Positions 29,176-39,354 of a stretch of 64,000 nt of DNA are shown piece after piece. Location of the stretch: NCBI RefSeq assembly GCF_020831405.1, contig NZ_JAJHPU010000043.1, positions 558,001-622,000 on the forward strand, given 5' to 3'. The notes under the pieces are model-generated. The model ran no database searches and was not told where the DNA came from. It saw only the letters and a list, made by a program, of their open reading frames with translations. Every line of letters begins with the position of its first letter. Positions within the stretch are counted from its first letter, which is position 1. Position numbers and translations under genes: made by a program. Source of the DNA: Pseudomonas oryzagri (GTDB lineage: Bacteria; Pseudomonadota; Gammaproteobacteria; Pseudomonadales; Pseudomonadaceae).

Positions 29176-30155
29176 TGTCGTCCCGTCTGTTCGCCTCGCG
29201 CCGGGAGCGCTGGCTGGCCAAGCGCATCCCGCCGGCTCGCCAGGTCCGTCTCGACCAGCGGCGTATCTTCATCCTGCCGACCCGCGAGGGCCTGCTGTTC
29301 GGCGTGGCGCTGCTGGTCATGCTGCTGGCGGCGATCAACTACCAGAACAGCCTGGCCTACGGATTGACCTTCCTGCTGCTGTCGCTGGGGCTGATCACCA
29401 TCCTGCACACCTGGCGCAACCTGGCCGGCCTGCAACTGGCCGCCGGCGAGGCGCCGCCGGTGTTCGCCGGCGAGCAGGCGTGTTTTCGCGTGCGCCTGCA
29501 GAGCAGTGGGCGCGCGCACAGCGGCATCGCCCTGGGCTGGCCGCCGGCGGCGCTGCAGCGCCTGGACGTCGCGGCGGATGGCAGCGGCGAGGTCGAACTG
29601 TTCCTGCCCGCCGGCCAGCGCGGCTGGCTGCGTGCGCCGCGCCTGCGCGTGGAGAGCCGCTTTCCGCTAGGTCTGCTGGTGGCCTGGAGCTGGGTCGATC
29701 TCGACCTGGCCGCGCTGGTCTACCCGCGGCCCGTTTCGGGCGAGTTGCCGCCGGCCGGTGGCGTCGGCGAGGACGATGACGAACCGGGCAGCGCGGCGCA
29801 GCGCAGCGGGGTGGACGACTTCCAGGGACTGCGACCCTGGCAGAGCGGCGACTCGCGCCGCCGCCTGCACTGGAAGGCCTGGTCGCGCGGCCAGGGGCTG
29901 CTGGTCAAGGATTTCACCGAGTTGCACAGCCACGACCTGTGGCTGGACTTCGACAGCCTGGGCGGCGACCGCGAGGCGCGGCTGTCGCTGCTTTGCCACT
30001 GGGTGGTGCACCTGACCGCTCATGGCCAGCCGTTCGGCCTGCGCCTGCCGGGCGTGAGCCGGCCGCCGGCGCTGGGCGGCGCCCAGCGTGATCTCTGCCT
30101 GCGCGATCTGGCCCTGTTCGGCTTGCCGGCCGCGGCGCAGGGGAGGCAGCCATGA
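29175..30155 (+). CDS. DUF58 domain membrane protein
   Basis: 326 residues. Two adjacent membrane helices (about 41-75), then a soluble domain with the DUF58 core SGDSRRRLHWKAWSRGQGLLVKDF interrupted only by family-typical variation. DUF58 proteins have a von Willebrand-like fold and are usual partners of MoxR. It overlaps moxR by 1 base and tgpA by 4 bases, so the three are coupled. Confidence 0.9.
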   Translation: MSSRLFASRRERWLAKRIPPARQVRLDQRRIFILPTREGLLFGVALLVMLLAAINYQNSLAYGLTFLLLSLGLITILHTWRNLAGLQLAAGEAPPVFAGEQACFRVRLQSSGRAHSGIALGWPPAALQRLDVAADGSGEVELFLPAGQRGWLRAPRLRVESRFPLGLLVAWSWVDLDLAALVYPRPVSGELPPAGGVGEDDDEPGSAAQRSGVDDFQGLRPWQSGDSRRRLHWKAWSRGQGLLVKDFTELHSHDLWLDFDSLGGDREARLSLLCHWVVHLTAHGQPFGLRLPGVSRPPALGGAQRDLCLRDLALFGLPAAAQGRQP

Positions 30156-32173
30156 AGAAGACACCTCTGCCGATTCCGCGCATCAGCCTGCTCTGGCTGC
30201 TGGTCGCGCAGGTGCTGGTGATCCTGCCGCACCTGTTCCATCTGCCGGTGTGGATCGGCGGCCTGTGGCTGGTTTGCGCCACCTGGCGTATCCAGGTGTT
30301 CCGCCAGCGCACCAACTATCCCGGCGGGCTGACCAAGGCCTTCATGCTGATCGCCGCCGCGGCGGGGGTGTACGCCTCGCGCGGCTCGCTGATGGGGCTG
30401 GATGCCGGGGTGGCGCTGCTGGTGTCCACCTTCCTGCTCAAGCTGGTGGAGCTCAAGACCCGCCGCGACGCTCTGGTCCTGGTGTTCCTCGGCTTCTTCA
30501 CCGTGCTCACCAGCTACCTGTTCGACGACGGTCTGCCGGCCGCGCTGTACAGCCTGCTGCCGGTGACCGCGCTGCTCGCGGCGCTGATCGGCCTGCAGCA
30601 GAGCGGCCTGAGCGACAAGCCCTGGCCGACCTTGCGGCTGGCCGGCAGCCTGCTGTTGCAGGCCGTACCGCTGATGCTGGTGCTGTTCGTGTTGTTTCCG
30701 CGCCTCGGCCCGCTGTGGTCGGTGCCGATGCCGGGGACGGGCGGCAGCCGCGGCCTGGCCGAGAGCATGACCCCCGGCGATATCGCTGAACTCAGCCAGT
30801 CTTCCGCGCTGGCCTTCCGCGCCAGCTTCGCCGGACCGATTCCGCCCCGCCGCGACCTGTACTGGCGCGCGCTGACCTTCGAGCAGTTCGATGGCCGGCG
30901 CTGGTCGCAACTGGACGAGATGACGCGGAGTCGCCCCGACTGGCGGCCCGAAGGGCCGTCGCTGTCCTACAGCATCGTCATGCAGGCCAGCGGCCAGCCC
31001 TGGTTGTTCGCCCTGGACACCGCGACCACCGATCTGGAACACACCCGGCAGATGGGCGACTTCCGCCTGCAGCGCCGCCGTCCCGTCGACCAGAGCCTGC
31101 TTTACAGCGTCACTTCCTGGCCGCAGGCACGGCGCGAGGTGCAGGGCAGTCCGCGGCTGGACGTCGCCCTGCAGCTGCCCGATCACGGCAACCCGCGCGC
31201 CCGGCAGTGGGCGGCCGAGCTCAAGGCTCGGCATGGCGGCGACCCGCAGGGGCTGGTGGACGATCTGCTCGGCCACTTCGCCCGCGAGGAGTACTACTAC
31301 ACCCTCAAACCGCCGCTGGCCGGCGAAGACACGGTCGATCACTTCCTGTTCGACACCCGGCGCGGCTTCTGCGCCCACTACGCGGGAGCGATGACCTTCG
31401 TCCTGCGCGCGGCGGGCATCCCGGCGCGGGTGGTGGCCGGCTACCAGGGGGGCGAGGTCAACCCGGCCGGCAACTACGTGCAGGTGAATCAGTTCGACGC
31501 CCACGCCTGGGTGGAGTACTGGCTGCCGGGCCATGGCTGGATCAGCGCCGATCCCACCTTCCAGGTGGCGCCGACGCGCATCGAGCAGGGCCTGCAGCAG
31601 GCCCTGCCGGCCGAGGACACCTTCCTCGCCGACGCACCGCTGTCGCCGCTGCGCTACCGGCATGTCGAGTGGCTCAATCAGCTGCGCCTGTCCTGGGACA
31701 ACCTCAACTACACCTGGCAGCGCAAGGTGCTCGGCTACCAGGGCGCCGAACAGCTCAAGCTGCTGGAAAGCTGGTTCGGCAATGTCGACCCGGCACGCAT
31801 CGGAATGATTCTGCTGGCCTGCCTCGGGCTGCTGTTCGGCGGCCTGGCGCTCGTTCTGCTCAAGCCGTGGAAGCGCCCGCACGATCCGCTGCTGCGCCAG
31901 TACCGGCGCTTCGAGCGCCTGCTGGCCCGCCAGGGGGTGCGCCGCGGCGCCGGGGAGGGGCCGCTGGCCTTCGCCGAGCGGGCCGCCCTGGCGCTGCCCG
32001 GGCAGGCCGCGGAGATCCGCGCCTTCGCCCAGCGCTTCGCCCATCAGCGCTATGCCGATGCGGCGGCCGATCCGGCCGCCTTGCGTCGACTGCTGGGTCG
32101 CCTGCGCCGGCAGTTGCCGTGGCGGCCCTGGTGGCGCACCGGTAACGCTTCGGCCGGCGTGCGCGGCGGCTGA
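30152..32173 (+). CDS. tgpA: Membrane transglutaminase-like protein TgpA (DUF3488)
   Basis: 673 residues. About six N-terminal membrane helices (DUF3488, up to residue 195), a periplasmic transglutaminase domain, another helix near 550-570, and a C-terminal DUF4129-like cytoplasmic part. The triad is Cys407 (RGFCAHYAG), His451 (DAHAWVEY) and Asp467 (ISADPT); the 44 and 16 residue spacing equals that known for P. aeruginosa TgpA. TgpA is reported as important for viability in P. aeruginosa and probably acts on the cell wall or envelope. Confidence 0.93.
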   Translation: MKKTPLPIPRISLLWLLVAQVLVILPHLFHLPVWIGGLWLVCATWRIQVFRQRTNYPGGLTKAFMLIAAAAGVYASRGSLMGLDAGVALLVSTFLLKLVELKTRRDALVLVFLGFFTVLTSYLFDDGLPAALYSLLPVTALLAALIGLQQSGLSDKPWPTLRLAGSLLLQAVPLMLVLFVLFPRLGPLWSVPMPGTGGSRGLAESMTPGDIAELSQSSALAFRASFAGPIPPRRDLYWRALTFEQFDGRRWSQLDEMTRSRPDWRPEGPSLSYSIVMQASGQPWLFALDTATTDLEHTRQMGDFRLQRRRPVDQSLLYSVTSWPQARREVQGSPRLDVALQLPDHGNPRARQWAAELKARHGGDPQGLVDDLLGHFAREEYYYTLKPPLAGEDTVDHFLFDTRRGFCAHYAGAMTFVLRAAGIPARVVAGYQGGEVNPAGNYVQVNQFDAHAWVEYWLPGHGWISADPTFQVAPTRIEQGLQQALPAEDTFLADAPLSPLRYRHVEWLNQLRLSWDNLNYTWQRKVLGYQGAEQLKLLESWFGNVDPARIGMILLACLGLLFGGLALVLLKPWKRPHDPLLRQYRRFERLLARQGVRRGAGEGPLAFAERAALALPGQAAEIRAFAQRFAHQRYADAAADPAALRRLLGRLRRQLPWRPWWRTGNASAGVRGG

Positions 32174-32220
32174 GGCGCGGCGGCTGCTATGCTCGCTAAG
32201 GCCCACGCTGGAAATCATCC

Positions 32221-32982
32221 ATGCCCACCTTGTCCAGTCAGTTGATCGCCCACTTCATCGCCCTGGATGTCGAACTCCTGGCCACCCGGGCGCGCCTGCA
32301 GGCGCGTACCGACAGCGCTGCGCTGCACGACCTGCGCATCGTGGTACGTCGCCTGCGCAGTCGTCTGCGACCCCTGCGCGGCCTGCCGGGTATCGAGACC
32401 CTCGAGGAGGTGGCAGCCGAGCTGGGCCATCTGAGTACGCCGCTGCGCGATCTGGAGGTGCTGATCGCCGAGCTGGAGCGCAGGGGGCAGTCGCAGGCTG
32501 CCGCCGCACGACGTCAGGTGCTGGAGCTGGGTTGTGCGCGGCTGCTTGGCGAGACGGCGCTGGTGCGCTTGGAGCACGGCCTGGCGCAGTTGCCCGGTCT
32601 GCTGCGCGAAAGTCAGCGCCAGGGGCTGCTCAAGGGCTGGCGGCGCAAGGTGCACCACCGCCTGGTGCGGTTGCAGCATCGTCTGGAGAAAACGCTGGCC
32701 GACCCGGAGCACGACCGCCATCGTCTGCGTCTGCGGGTCAAGCGCGTGCGCTACGCCGCCGAGGTGTGGCCGGAGCAACTGGTGGTGCCGATGGCCGCGC
32801 TGAAGGCGGCGCAATCGGCGCTGGGCGACTGGCACGATCGCTTGGTGTGGTGTCAGCACGCCGCCGAGGAGCGCGACCTGCAGCCCTGCCTGGAACACTG
32901 GCAGCACGAACTGGCGGCGGCCGAGGTCGTGGCCGATGCGGCCCTGCTGGCTCTCCGCCAGGCGTTGGAGCGGATCGACTGA
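32221..32982 (+). CDS. CHAD domain protein
   Basis: 253 residues, entirely helical, with conserved His and basic residues: LHDLRIVVRRLRSRLRPLRG near the N-terminus and HRLRLRVKRVRYAAEVW near 160-176. CHAD domains bind polyphosphate, often next to CYTH phosphatases or polyphosphate granules. No CYTH domain or ppk gene is near, so it is an orphan. It follows tgpA by 47 bases on the same strand and converges on tatD. Confidence 0.88.
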   Translation: MPTLSSQLIAHFIALDVELLATRARLQARTDSAALHDLRIVVRRLRSRLRPLRGLPGIETLEEVAAELGHLSTPLRDLEVLIAELERRGQSQAAAARRQVLELGCARLLGETALVRLEHGLAQLPGLLRESQRQGLLKGWRRKVHHRLVRLQHRLEKTLADPEHDRHRLRLRVKRVRYAAEVWPEQLVVPMAALKAAQSALGDWHDRLVWCQHAAEERDLQPCLEHWQHELAAAEVVADAALLALRQALERID

Positions 32983-32992
32983 TCCGTCCCCT

Positions 32993-33796
32993 TCAGATTT
33001 CCGGCAGACCGAAGAATGCCCGCGCGCTGGCGGTGCTGTGCGCGGCGAGGCACTCCGGCGTTTCGCCGCGATGGCGGGCCACTTCGTTGAGCACCTCGAT
33101 CAGGAACGCCGGTTCGTTGTGGCCGTGCTTCGGTCGCGGGCGCAGGGTGCGCGGCAGCAGGTAGGGCGCATCGCTCTCCAGCATCAGGCGTCCGCGGGGG
33201 ATATCCCGCACCAGCTCGTGCAGATGGCTGCCGCGGCGTTCGTCGCAGATCCAGCCGGTGATGCCGATGTGCAGGTCGAGGTCGAGGTAGGCATACAGCG
33301 CCCGCTTCTCGCCGGTGAAGCAATGCACCACGGCACCCGGCAGGCGATCGCGATAGTGGCGCAGGATCGCCAGCAGGCGCTCGCTGGCGTCGCGCTCGTG
33401 GAGGAACACCGGACGTCCCAGCTCGCAGGCCAGGACCAACTGTTCCTCCAGCGCGCGCTCCTGCGCGGGCCGCGGCGAGAAATCGCGATTGAAGTCCAGG
33501 CCGCATTCGCCCACCGCGCGCACCTGCGGTTCGGCCAGCAGCACGCGCAGCTGGCGGGCGCTGTCGCCGCTCCAATGGCTGGCTTCGTGGGGGTGCAGAC
33601 CGGCGGTGGCGAACAGGCGCTGGCCGTCGTGGTCGAACTCCCGGCACAGCGCCAGGGCATCCTCGCTGTCCTCTACCGAGGTGCCGGTGAGCACCATCTG
33701 GCACACCCCGGCCTGCGCAGCGCGAGCGATGAAGCCCTCGCGGTCCTTGGCGAAGGAGCCATGAGTCAGATTGACGCCGATGTCGATCAGTTGCAT
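32993..33796 (-). CDS. tatD: TatD-family metal-dependent hydrolase
   Basis: 267 residues, amidohydrolase-like TIM barrel. Motifs: [12 protein letters not shown] (metal site), [30 protein letters not shown] and [13 protein letters not shown]. TatD enzymes are Mg-dependent 3'-5' exonucleases on DNA and RNA. The GVNL start and ERDA segment favour TatD itself over the YcfH/YjjV paralogues. Not linked here to tatABC. Divergent from the transglycosylase gene. Confidence 0.9.
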   Translation of the reverse strand: MQLIDIGVNLTHGSFAKDREGFIARAAQAGVCQMVLTGTSVEDSEDALALCREFDHDGQRLFATAGLHPHEASHWSGDSARQLRVLLAEPQVRAVGECGLDFNRDFSPRPAQERALEEQLVLACELGRPVFLHERDASERLLAILRHYRDRLPGAVVHCFTGEKRALYAYLDLDLHIGITGWICDERRGSHLHELVRDIPRGRLMLESDAPYLLPRTLRPRPKHGHNEPAFLIEVLNEVARHRGETPECLAAHSTASARAFFGLPEI

Positions 33797-33882
33797 GGTG
33801 CTGCACCCGTATGCTGGCCGAATGTCCCGAAGGGAATTCGAGATTGACGAAAAACTCCATATTTAACCGCAACATCGCCGAC

Positions 33883-35298
33883 ATGAGCAGCCTTGTGGCC
33901 AGGCATCGGGCCTTCGCCCTGCCGGTCCTGGTGCTGTGCTGCCTGCTCGGTCTGTTGCCGCTGCCGGCCAGTGCGCGCCTGGCCGGCCCGCCGGAGGGCT
34001 GGAGTGCGGCCGAGAGCGTTCGCGACCTGACGGCGATCCGGGCCAGCGGCCAGCTGCGCGTGCTGGTCAATCAGAGCCGGCACAGCTCCGGAGTGGTCCG
34101 CGGCGAACCGATCGGCGTGGAATACCATCGCCTGCGCGCCCTGGAGCAGTACCTCAATCGCACCACCCGCGATGGCCGCGAGGTGCACCTGCGGTTGATC
34201 CCGCTGCCCAAGGAGGAGTTGCTGGCGGCACTGCTGCGCGGCGAGGGCGATCTGGTCGCACCCGGCGAACTCCTGGCGCTGCGCAGGGACATGCCGGTGC
34301 GCGCCAGCGCGCCCATCCAGCGCGACGTGCCGCTGGTGGTGGTGTCGCGCCAGGGCAACCGACGCTACCAGCGCGTCGAGCAGCTCGCCGGCCACAGTCT
34401 GGCCCTGCCGGTGGGCAGCGCCGCCCGTGGCGCCCTGCAGCGGCTCAATGCCGGGCTGAAGGCGCCCATCGTCGCCGATTGGCAGGATCCGACCCTGGCG
34501 GTGGAGGATGTCCTGGAGATGGTGCAGGCCGGCATCCTGCCGATGACCGCGGTCGAGCTGCCGATCGCCGAGCGCTGGGCCAAGGTGATGCCCAAGCTGC
34601 GCATCGACCGCCATCTGCGCCTGGCGCAGAAGGGCGATCTCAGTTGGTACACCCGCCGCGGCGCTTCCAGCCTGAGCGCCAGCATCGACCAGTTCCTGCG
34701 CGAGTATCGGGCGCCGGAGGATGCGGACCGGGTGTTCCAGCGCGTCTATCGGCGCTCGTACAAGGTGCGTCAGCCGCTCGGTCGCGCCGAACGCCAGCGC
34801 CTGGAGCGGGTGAGGCCGGCCCTGATGCGGCATGCCAAGGCGCAGTCGCTGGACTGGCTGCTGCTGGCGGCGCTGGCGCTCAAGGAGTCCACCCTGAATC
34901 CCGATGCCCGCGGTTCGGGTGGCGCCCGCGGCCTGCTGCAGGTCACGCCGGCGGCGGCGCGCAGCGTGGGCGTCGGCAATGCCGCCAGCCTCGACGGCAA
35001 CGTGCAGGCTGGCGCCAAGTACCTGGCGATGCTGCGCCGGCGTTATTTCGCCAGCTCGCAGCTCAACGAGCGCGAGCGCATGGCCTTCGTGCTGGCGGCC
35101 TACAACCTGGGCCCGCAGCGGATCCAGGGCCTGCGCGCCGAAGCGCGACGCCGCGGGCTGGATCCCAACCGCTGGTTCTTCCAGGTCGAGCGGGTGGCTG
35201 CCGAGCGCCTCGGTCTGGGGGTGGTCAGCTACGTGGGCAGCGTGAACAAGTACCATCTGGCGCTGAGCCGTGAGCGCTATCGCCTTGAGCCCAATTGA
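33883..35298 (+). CDS. MltF-type membrane-bound lytic transglycosylase
   Basis: 471 residues from the chosen ATG. A hydrophobic signal or anchor (LPVLVLCCLLGLLPLPASA) is followed by a family-3 binding-protein-like domain (about 45-285) and a C-terminal SLT domain with catalytic Glu335 (LALKESTLNP), GARGLLQVTP and AYNLGPQRI. It cleaves peptidoglycan strands to 1,6-anhydro products. Two MltF paralogues exist in P. aeruginosa; this looks like the second. The start is uncertain: the frame is open upstream and no strong ribosome site precedes 33883. Confidence 0.85.
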   Translation: MSSLVARHRAFALPVLVLCCLLGLLPLPASARLAGPPEGWSAAESVRDLTAIRASGQLRVLVNQSRHSSGVVRGEPIGVEYHRLRALEQYLNRTTRDGREVHLRLIPLPKEELLAALLRGEGDLVAPGELLALRRDMPVRASAPIQRDVPLVVVSRQGNRRYQRVEQLAGHSLALPVGSAARGALQRLNAGLKAPIVADWQDPTLAVEDVLEMVQAGILPMTAVELPIAERWAKVMPKLRIDRHLRLAQKGDLSWYTRRGASSLSASIDQFLREYRAPEDADRVFQRVYRRSYKVRQPLGRAERQRLERVRPALMRHAKAQSLDWLLLAALALKESTLNPDARGSGGARGLLQVTPAAARSVGVGNAASLDGNVQAGAKYLAMLRRRYFASSQLNERERMAFVLAAYNLGPQRIQGLRAEARRRGLDPNRWFFQVERVAAERLGLGVVSYVGSVNKYHLALSRERYRLEPN

Positions 35299-35394
35299 TC
35301 TATTTTGTCGATTCGTTTGTCGCGCATTTTGCGCTATTGGTTTCGAATTTTTCGGCTAGATTCTCTTTATCGCTCACTTGAAGAGGACTTTCCG

Positions 35395-35874
35395 ATGAAT
35401 GCTTTCTGCGCTTCCCTGCTGTCCAGTCGTGGCGGTTACGGTTTGACCGTACTACGTGTGGTGGTCGGCCTGACTTTCATGGCCCACGGTTCCCAGAAGC
35501 TGTTCGGCTGGTTCGGCGGCTACGGTCTGGCCGGCGTCGGCCAGTGGATGGAGTCGATCGGCCTGAGCCCCGGCTACCTGATGGCGCTGCTCGCCGGCAG
35601 CGGCGAGTTCTTCGGCGGCCTGGCACTGGTGATCGGTCTGCTGGTGCGGCCGGCGGCGGTGGTGCTGGCGGTGGTTTCGCTGGTGGCGATGTTCAGCGTG
35701 CATTGGGTCAATGGCTTCTTCATCACCAACAACGGCTACGAGTACGCGCTGGCGTTGCTGACGGCGAACGTGGCGCTGCTGATCGACGGGGCGGGCAAGC
35801 TGTCGCTGGATGGCCTTCTGTGCGCTGACCGGTCGGCACGCAGCGGCTTGACAGCGGTTTCGCGCCATCCTTAG
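35395..35874 (+). CDS. DoxX-family membrane protein
   Basis: 159 residues with about four membrane helices. The DoxX signature is clear: VLRVVVGLTFMAHGSQKLFGWFGG, then GSGEFFGGLALVIG. Related proteins are subunits linked to thiosulphate:quinone oxidation or to oxidative-stress complexes, but this orphan copy cannot be assigned. GAGG precedes the ATG, and a TAGATT hexamer at 35357-35362 may be its -10 box. Confidence 0.85.
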   Translation: MNAFCASLLSSRGGYGLTVLRVVVGLTFMAHGSQKLFGWFGGYGLAGVGQWMESIGLSPGYLMALLAGSGEFFGGLALVIGLLVRPAAVVLAVVSLVAMFSVHWVNGFFITNNGYEYALALLTANVALLIDGAGKLSLDGLLCADRSARSGLTAVSRHP

Positions 35875-36021
35875 GATCCTTGCCAGGCGCCGATTTAAAA
35901 CAGCAACTTGCGGGGCGCCGGTCCGGCGCCGTCGCGCGACAGACCGAAATGCCGCTAAAGCGCTGGTCCGGTGTCGCCTCCCACCGCGTCCAGTAGAGTC
36001 TGGCGAGGTGGAGAATTCGCA

Positions 36022-36345
36022 ATGAACTGTCCGCGACCCCTGGTCCGCCTGGCGCCTATCACCACCGGATTATTGGCGCGCAATCCGCGCGTGCTGCTTG
36101 CCGGCCAGCACCAGCCCACCCTGTTGCGCTACCTCGATGGCTGGCCCAAGCGCTGGGCCTGTCCGCGCACCTTCCTGCTCCAGTTCGCCCGCAGCGAGGC
36201 CGATGATCTGCGCCGCTTCGCATCGGACAGCTTCGACTTCGCGGTGATCCATGCCCCTGCGGCCGACCAACTCGAGTCGACCATCAGCGCTTTGGTGCGG
36301 GTGGCGCGCCAGGGCCTGATCGCCCGGCGCAACCCTCAGGGATAA
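36022..36345 (+). CDS. Conserved-looking hypothetical protein
   Basis: 107 residues, no recognised domain. Short hydrophobic and basic stretches alternate; the segment [17 protein letters not shown] resembles a beta-alpha turn of a Rossmann-like or receiver fold, but no catalytic residue stands out. GGTGGAG precedes the ATG. Its 3' end overlaps the converging greB gene by 10 bases. The first ATG in frame fits; reality as a gene is probable but not certain. Confidence 0.55.
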   Translation: MNCPRPLVRLAPITTGLLARNPRVLLAGQHQPTLLRYLDGWPKRWACPRTFLLQFARSEADDLRRFASDSFDFAVIHAPAADQLESTISALVRVARQGLIARRNPQG

Positions 36346-36833
36346 TCGATCTCCACCACATACCAGGTGCGCTCGCCGGTGGGCGTGTGCACCCGCACCT
36401 CCGCGTCCAGCGCCTTGCCGACCAGGGCGCGCGCCAGCGGCGAGTCGATGCTGATGTGGTTCTGCTTGAGGTCGAGTTCGTCCGGGCCGACGATGCGATA
36501 GCGCGCCGTCTCGCCCTGCTCGTCCTCCAGGGTGACCCAGGCGCCGAAGTACACCCTGCCCGGATCGGCCGGCCGCTCGTGGATCACCTTGAGGGCTTCC
36601 AGACGCTTGCGCAGAAAGCGCACGCGACTGTCGATCTCGCGCAGCATCTTCTTGCCGTAGGTGTACTCGGCGTTTTCCGAACGATCACCCTGGGCAGCCG
36701 CTTCGCTGACCGCCTGGGTGACCTGCGGGCGGCGCACGTTCCACAGTTCGTGCAGCTCGGCGCGCAGGCGGGCTTCACCTTCGGGAGTGATCAGCGGGGT
36801 GCCGGCGGTGCGCGGTGGGCGGTAACGACTCAT
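36336..36833 (-). CDS. greB: Transcription elongation factor GreB
   Basis: 165 residues. N-terminal coiled-coil hairpin with the acidic tip [15 protein letters not shown], where Asp and Glu coordinate the Mg ion that activates RNA cleavage in backtracked RNA polymerase; C-terminal FKBP-like domain. The basic N-terminus MSRYRPP and the [19 protein letters not shown] helix separate it from GreA. It reads opposite to the small hypothetical gene at its 3' end. Confidence 0.94.
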   Translation of the reverse strand: MSRYRPPRTAGTPLITPEGEARLRAELHELWNVRRPQVTQAVSEAAAQGDRSENAEYTYGKKMLREIDSRVRFLRKRLEALKVIHERPADPGRVYFGAWVTLEDEQGETARYRIVGPDELDLKQNHISIDSPLARALVGKALDAEVRVHTPTGERTWYVVEIDYP

Positions 36834-36860
36834 TTCGATCTCGCGTCCGTTGGAGGGGGC

Positions 36861-39353
36861 TCAGGCTTCGCGCAATACGGCGAGCGGGCTGATGTTCAGC
36901 GCGCGGCGGGTGCCATACAGGCCGGCGGCGCCGATCAGCAGGGCGCCGACCAGCGGCAGCAGCAGCAATTGTGGGTGGGGTTGCCAGGGGAGGTCGAACA
37001 CCAGACGGTAGAGCAGGGCGCTGACCACTTCGCAGCCGAGGGCGGCGAGCAGTCCGCTGCCGGCGCCGAGCACGGCGAACTCGCTGCGCCTGGCGCGTAC
37101 CAGCAATTGGCGATTGGCGCCGATCGCGCGCAGCAGGGCGCCCTGGCGGATACGCTCGTCCAGCGTGGCCTGCAGGCCGGCGAACAGCACCACCAGGCCG
37201 GCGGCGAGGACGAACAGCAGCACGTATTCGACGGCCAGGCTGACCTGGGCGAGGATATCGCGCAGCTGGGCCAGCACGGCGTCGACCTGCAGCAGGGTGA
37301 CGGTGGGGAAGGCGCGGGCCAGTTCGACCAGGGGGCGTTCGGAGCCAGGCGGCAGATAGAAGCTGGTCAGATAGGTGGCCGGCAATCCGGCGAGGCTCTG
37401 CGGCTCGAAGATCATGAAGAAGTTGGGCTGGAAGTTGTCCCAGTTGACGCTGCGCAGGCTGCTCACCTGCGCCTCCAGCGGCTGGCCGCCGATATCGAAG
37501 CCCAGGCGGTCGCCGGGTTTGACCCCCAGGCTTTTCGCCAGCTCGGCCTCCACCGATACCGCAGGGCCGTGGCCGGCCGGCAGGGCATCCCACCAGTGGC
37601 CGGCCACCACCTGGTTGTCCGCCGGCAGGTGGGTGGACCAGGTCAGGTTGAGGTCGCGGCGCACCCGTGACTCCCTTTCCACCTCCGCTGCTGCCGGCGC
37701 GCCATTGATGCTGACCAGTCGCCCGTGAATCACCGGGTAGAGGGTGGCCGGTCGCGGCGACAGCTCGGCGATGCGTGCGGCGAAGCTCTCGCGCTCGTCC
37801 GGCAGGATATTCAGGGCGAAGTGGTTGGGCGCCTGCGCGGGCAACTGCTGTTGCCAGTCGTCCAGCAGCTCGCTGCGCAGCAGCACGACCAGTGCCATGG
37901 CCAGCAGGATCAGGCCGAAGGCCAGCGACTGGCCGGCGGCGGCCAGCGGGTGACGCAGCAACTGGCCGAGGCCGAGGCGCCAGGTCAGGCCGGCGTCGGC
38001 CAGTAGCCGGCGCAGACCGCGCAGCGCCAGCAGCCACAGACCTCCGAGCAGCAGCGCGGCGATCAGGCCGCCGCCGAGCAGAGCGAGGGTCAGCAGGAGG
38101 TCGAGGCTCAGCCACCACATGATCAGGCCGAGGGCGAGCAGGGCGATGACGTAGATCAGCCAGGTGGCCAGCGGTGGTGGCAGCAGGTCGCGGCGCAGTA
38201 CGCGCAGCGGCGGTACCTGGCCCAGCGCGGCCAGCGGTGGCAGGGCGAAGCCGCTCAGCGCCACCAGTCCGGTGGCCATGCCGACCAGCGCGGGTTGCAG
38301 GCCGCTGGCAGGGATCTCGCCGGGCAGCAAACCGGCGAGCAAATGGAACAGCCCCAGTTGCGCCAGCCAGCCGAGCAGGGCGCCGGCCAGACTGGCGAGC
38401 AGGCCGAGAATGAGCAATTGCACGCCGAACAGCAGCAGCGTCTCGCGGCGCGACAGGCCGAGGCAGCGCAACATGGCGCTGAAGTCGTAACGGCGCTGGG
38501 CGAAGCGCGCCGCCGAGAGGGCGACGGCGACCCCGGCCAGCAGCACGGCGGCCAGGCTGGCCAGGTTGAGGTAGCGGGCGGCACGGTCCAGCGCGTTGCC
38601 GAGCTGACGGTTGCCGTCGTGGGCATCCTGCAGGCGCTGGTGGGCGGCCAGGGTCGGCTTGACGGCATCGCGGTAGTCGGCCAGGCGCGCCGGCTCGCCA
38701 CGCCAGAGTTCGCGATAGCGAACCCGGCTGCCCGGCTGGACCACTCCGGTGGCCTCGAGATCGGTCAGGTTGATCAGCACGTGCGGGGTCAGGCTGTAGA
38801 AGTCGCCGCCACGATCCGGCTCGTAGGTCAGCACGCGGGTCAGGCGCAGCGGCTGGCGGCCGATCTCGATGAGGTCGCCAAGCTGCAGGTTGAGCGCCAC
38901 CAGCAGGCGGGCCTCGGCCCACACCTCGCCGGGGGCCGGACGGCCGCCGGGCTCCTCGGCACCATATAGTCGCGCCGCACTCCGCAACTGGCCGCGCAGG
39001 GGATAGTTTTCATCCACCGCCTTGACGCTGGTCAGCTGCACACCGCTGTCGGTGGCGACCACGCTGGCGAACTCGACGGTGCGTGCGTGAGTCAGGCCGA
39101 GCTGCTGGCCGGCGGCGATTTGGCCGGCTTCGGCCGGCGCGGTGCCACGCAGCACCAGATCGGCGCCGAGGAATTCGCTGGCGCGCAGCAGCATCGCTGC
39201 ATTCAGGCGGCCGCTGAAGTGGCCGATGGTGCTGCTGGCCGTCACCGCGATGAGCAGGGCGGAGAACAGCACACGCAACTCGCCGGGGCGGGCGTCGCGC
39301 AGCAGCTGGCGCAGACCGAGTTGCAGCAGGCGGAGCAGGGGCAGCTTGCGCAC
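36861..39353 (-). CDS. ABC transporter permease, FtsX/YbbP-like
   Basis: 830 residues with two FtsX-type modules, each a large periplasmic loop flanked by membrane helices, about ten helices in all. The C-terminal LLRAIGANRQLLVRARRSEFAVLGAGSGLLAALG segment is typical of this family. The GTG at 39353 is chosen because GGAGG lies 7 bases upstream and it follows the ATPase stop by one base; a GTG seven codons earlier overlaps the ATPase gene. With the ATPase it forms a YbbA-YbbP system, next to tesA as in E. coli; substrate not established. Confidence 0.9.
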   Translation of the reverse strand: MRKLPLLRLLQLGLRQLLRDARPGELRVLFSALLIAVTASSTIGHFSGRLNAAMLLRASEFLGADLVLRGTAPAEAGQIAAGQQLGLTHARTVEFASVVATDSGVQLTSVKAVDENYPLRGQLRSAARLYGAEEPGGRPAPGEVWAEARLLVALNLQLGDLIEIGRQPLRLTRVLTYEPDRGGDFYSLTPHVLINLTDLEATGVVQPGSRVRYRELWRGEPARLADYRDAVKPTLAAHQRLQDAHDGNRQLGNALDRAARYLNLASLAAVLLAGVAVALSAARFAQRRYDFSAMLRCLGLSRRETLLLFGVQLLILGLLASLAGALLGWLAQLGLFHLLAGLLPGEIPASGLQPALVGMATGLVALSGFALPPLAALGQVPPLRVLRRDLLPPPLATWLIYVIALLALGLIMWWLSLDLLLTLALLGGGLIAALLLGGLWLLALRGLRRLLADAGLTWRLGLGQLLRHPLAAAGQSLAFGLILLAMALVVLLRSELLDDWQQQLPAQAPNHFALNILPDERESFAARIAELSPRPATLYPVIHGRLVSINGAPAAAEVERESRVRRDLNLTWSTHLPADNQVVAGHWWDALPAGHGPAVSVEAELAKSLGVKPGDRLGFDIGGQPLEAQVSSLRSVNWDNFQPNFFMIFEPQSLAGLPATYLTSFYLPPGSERPLVELARAFPTVTLLQVDAVLAQLRDILAQVSLAVEYVLLFVLAAGLVVLFAGLQATLDERIRQGALLRAIGANRQLLVRARRSEFAVLGAGSGLLAALGCEVVSALLYRLVFDLPWQPHPQLLLLPLVGALLIGAAGLYGTRRALNISPLAVLREA

Positions 39354-39354
39354 C

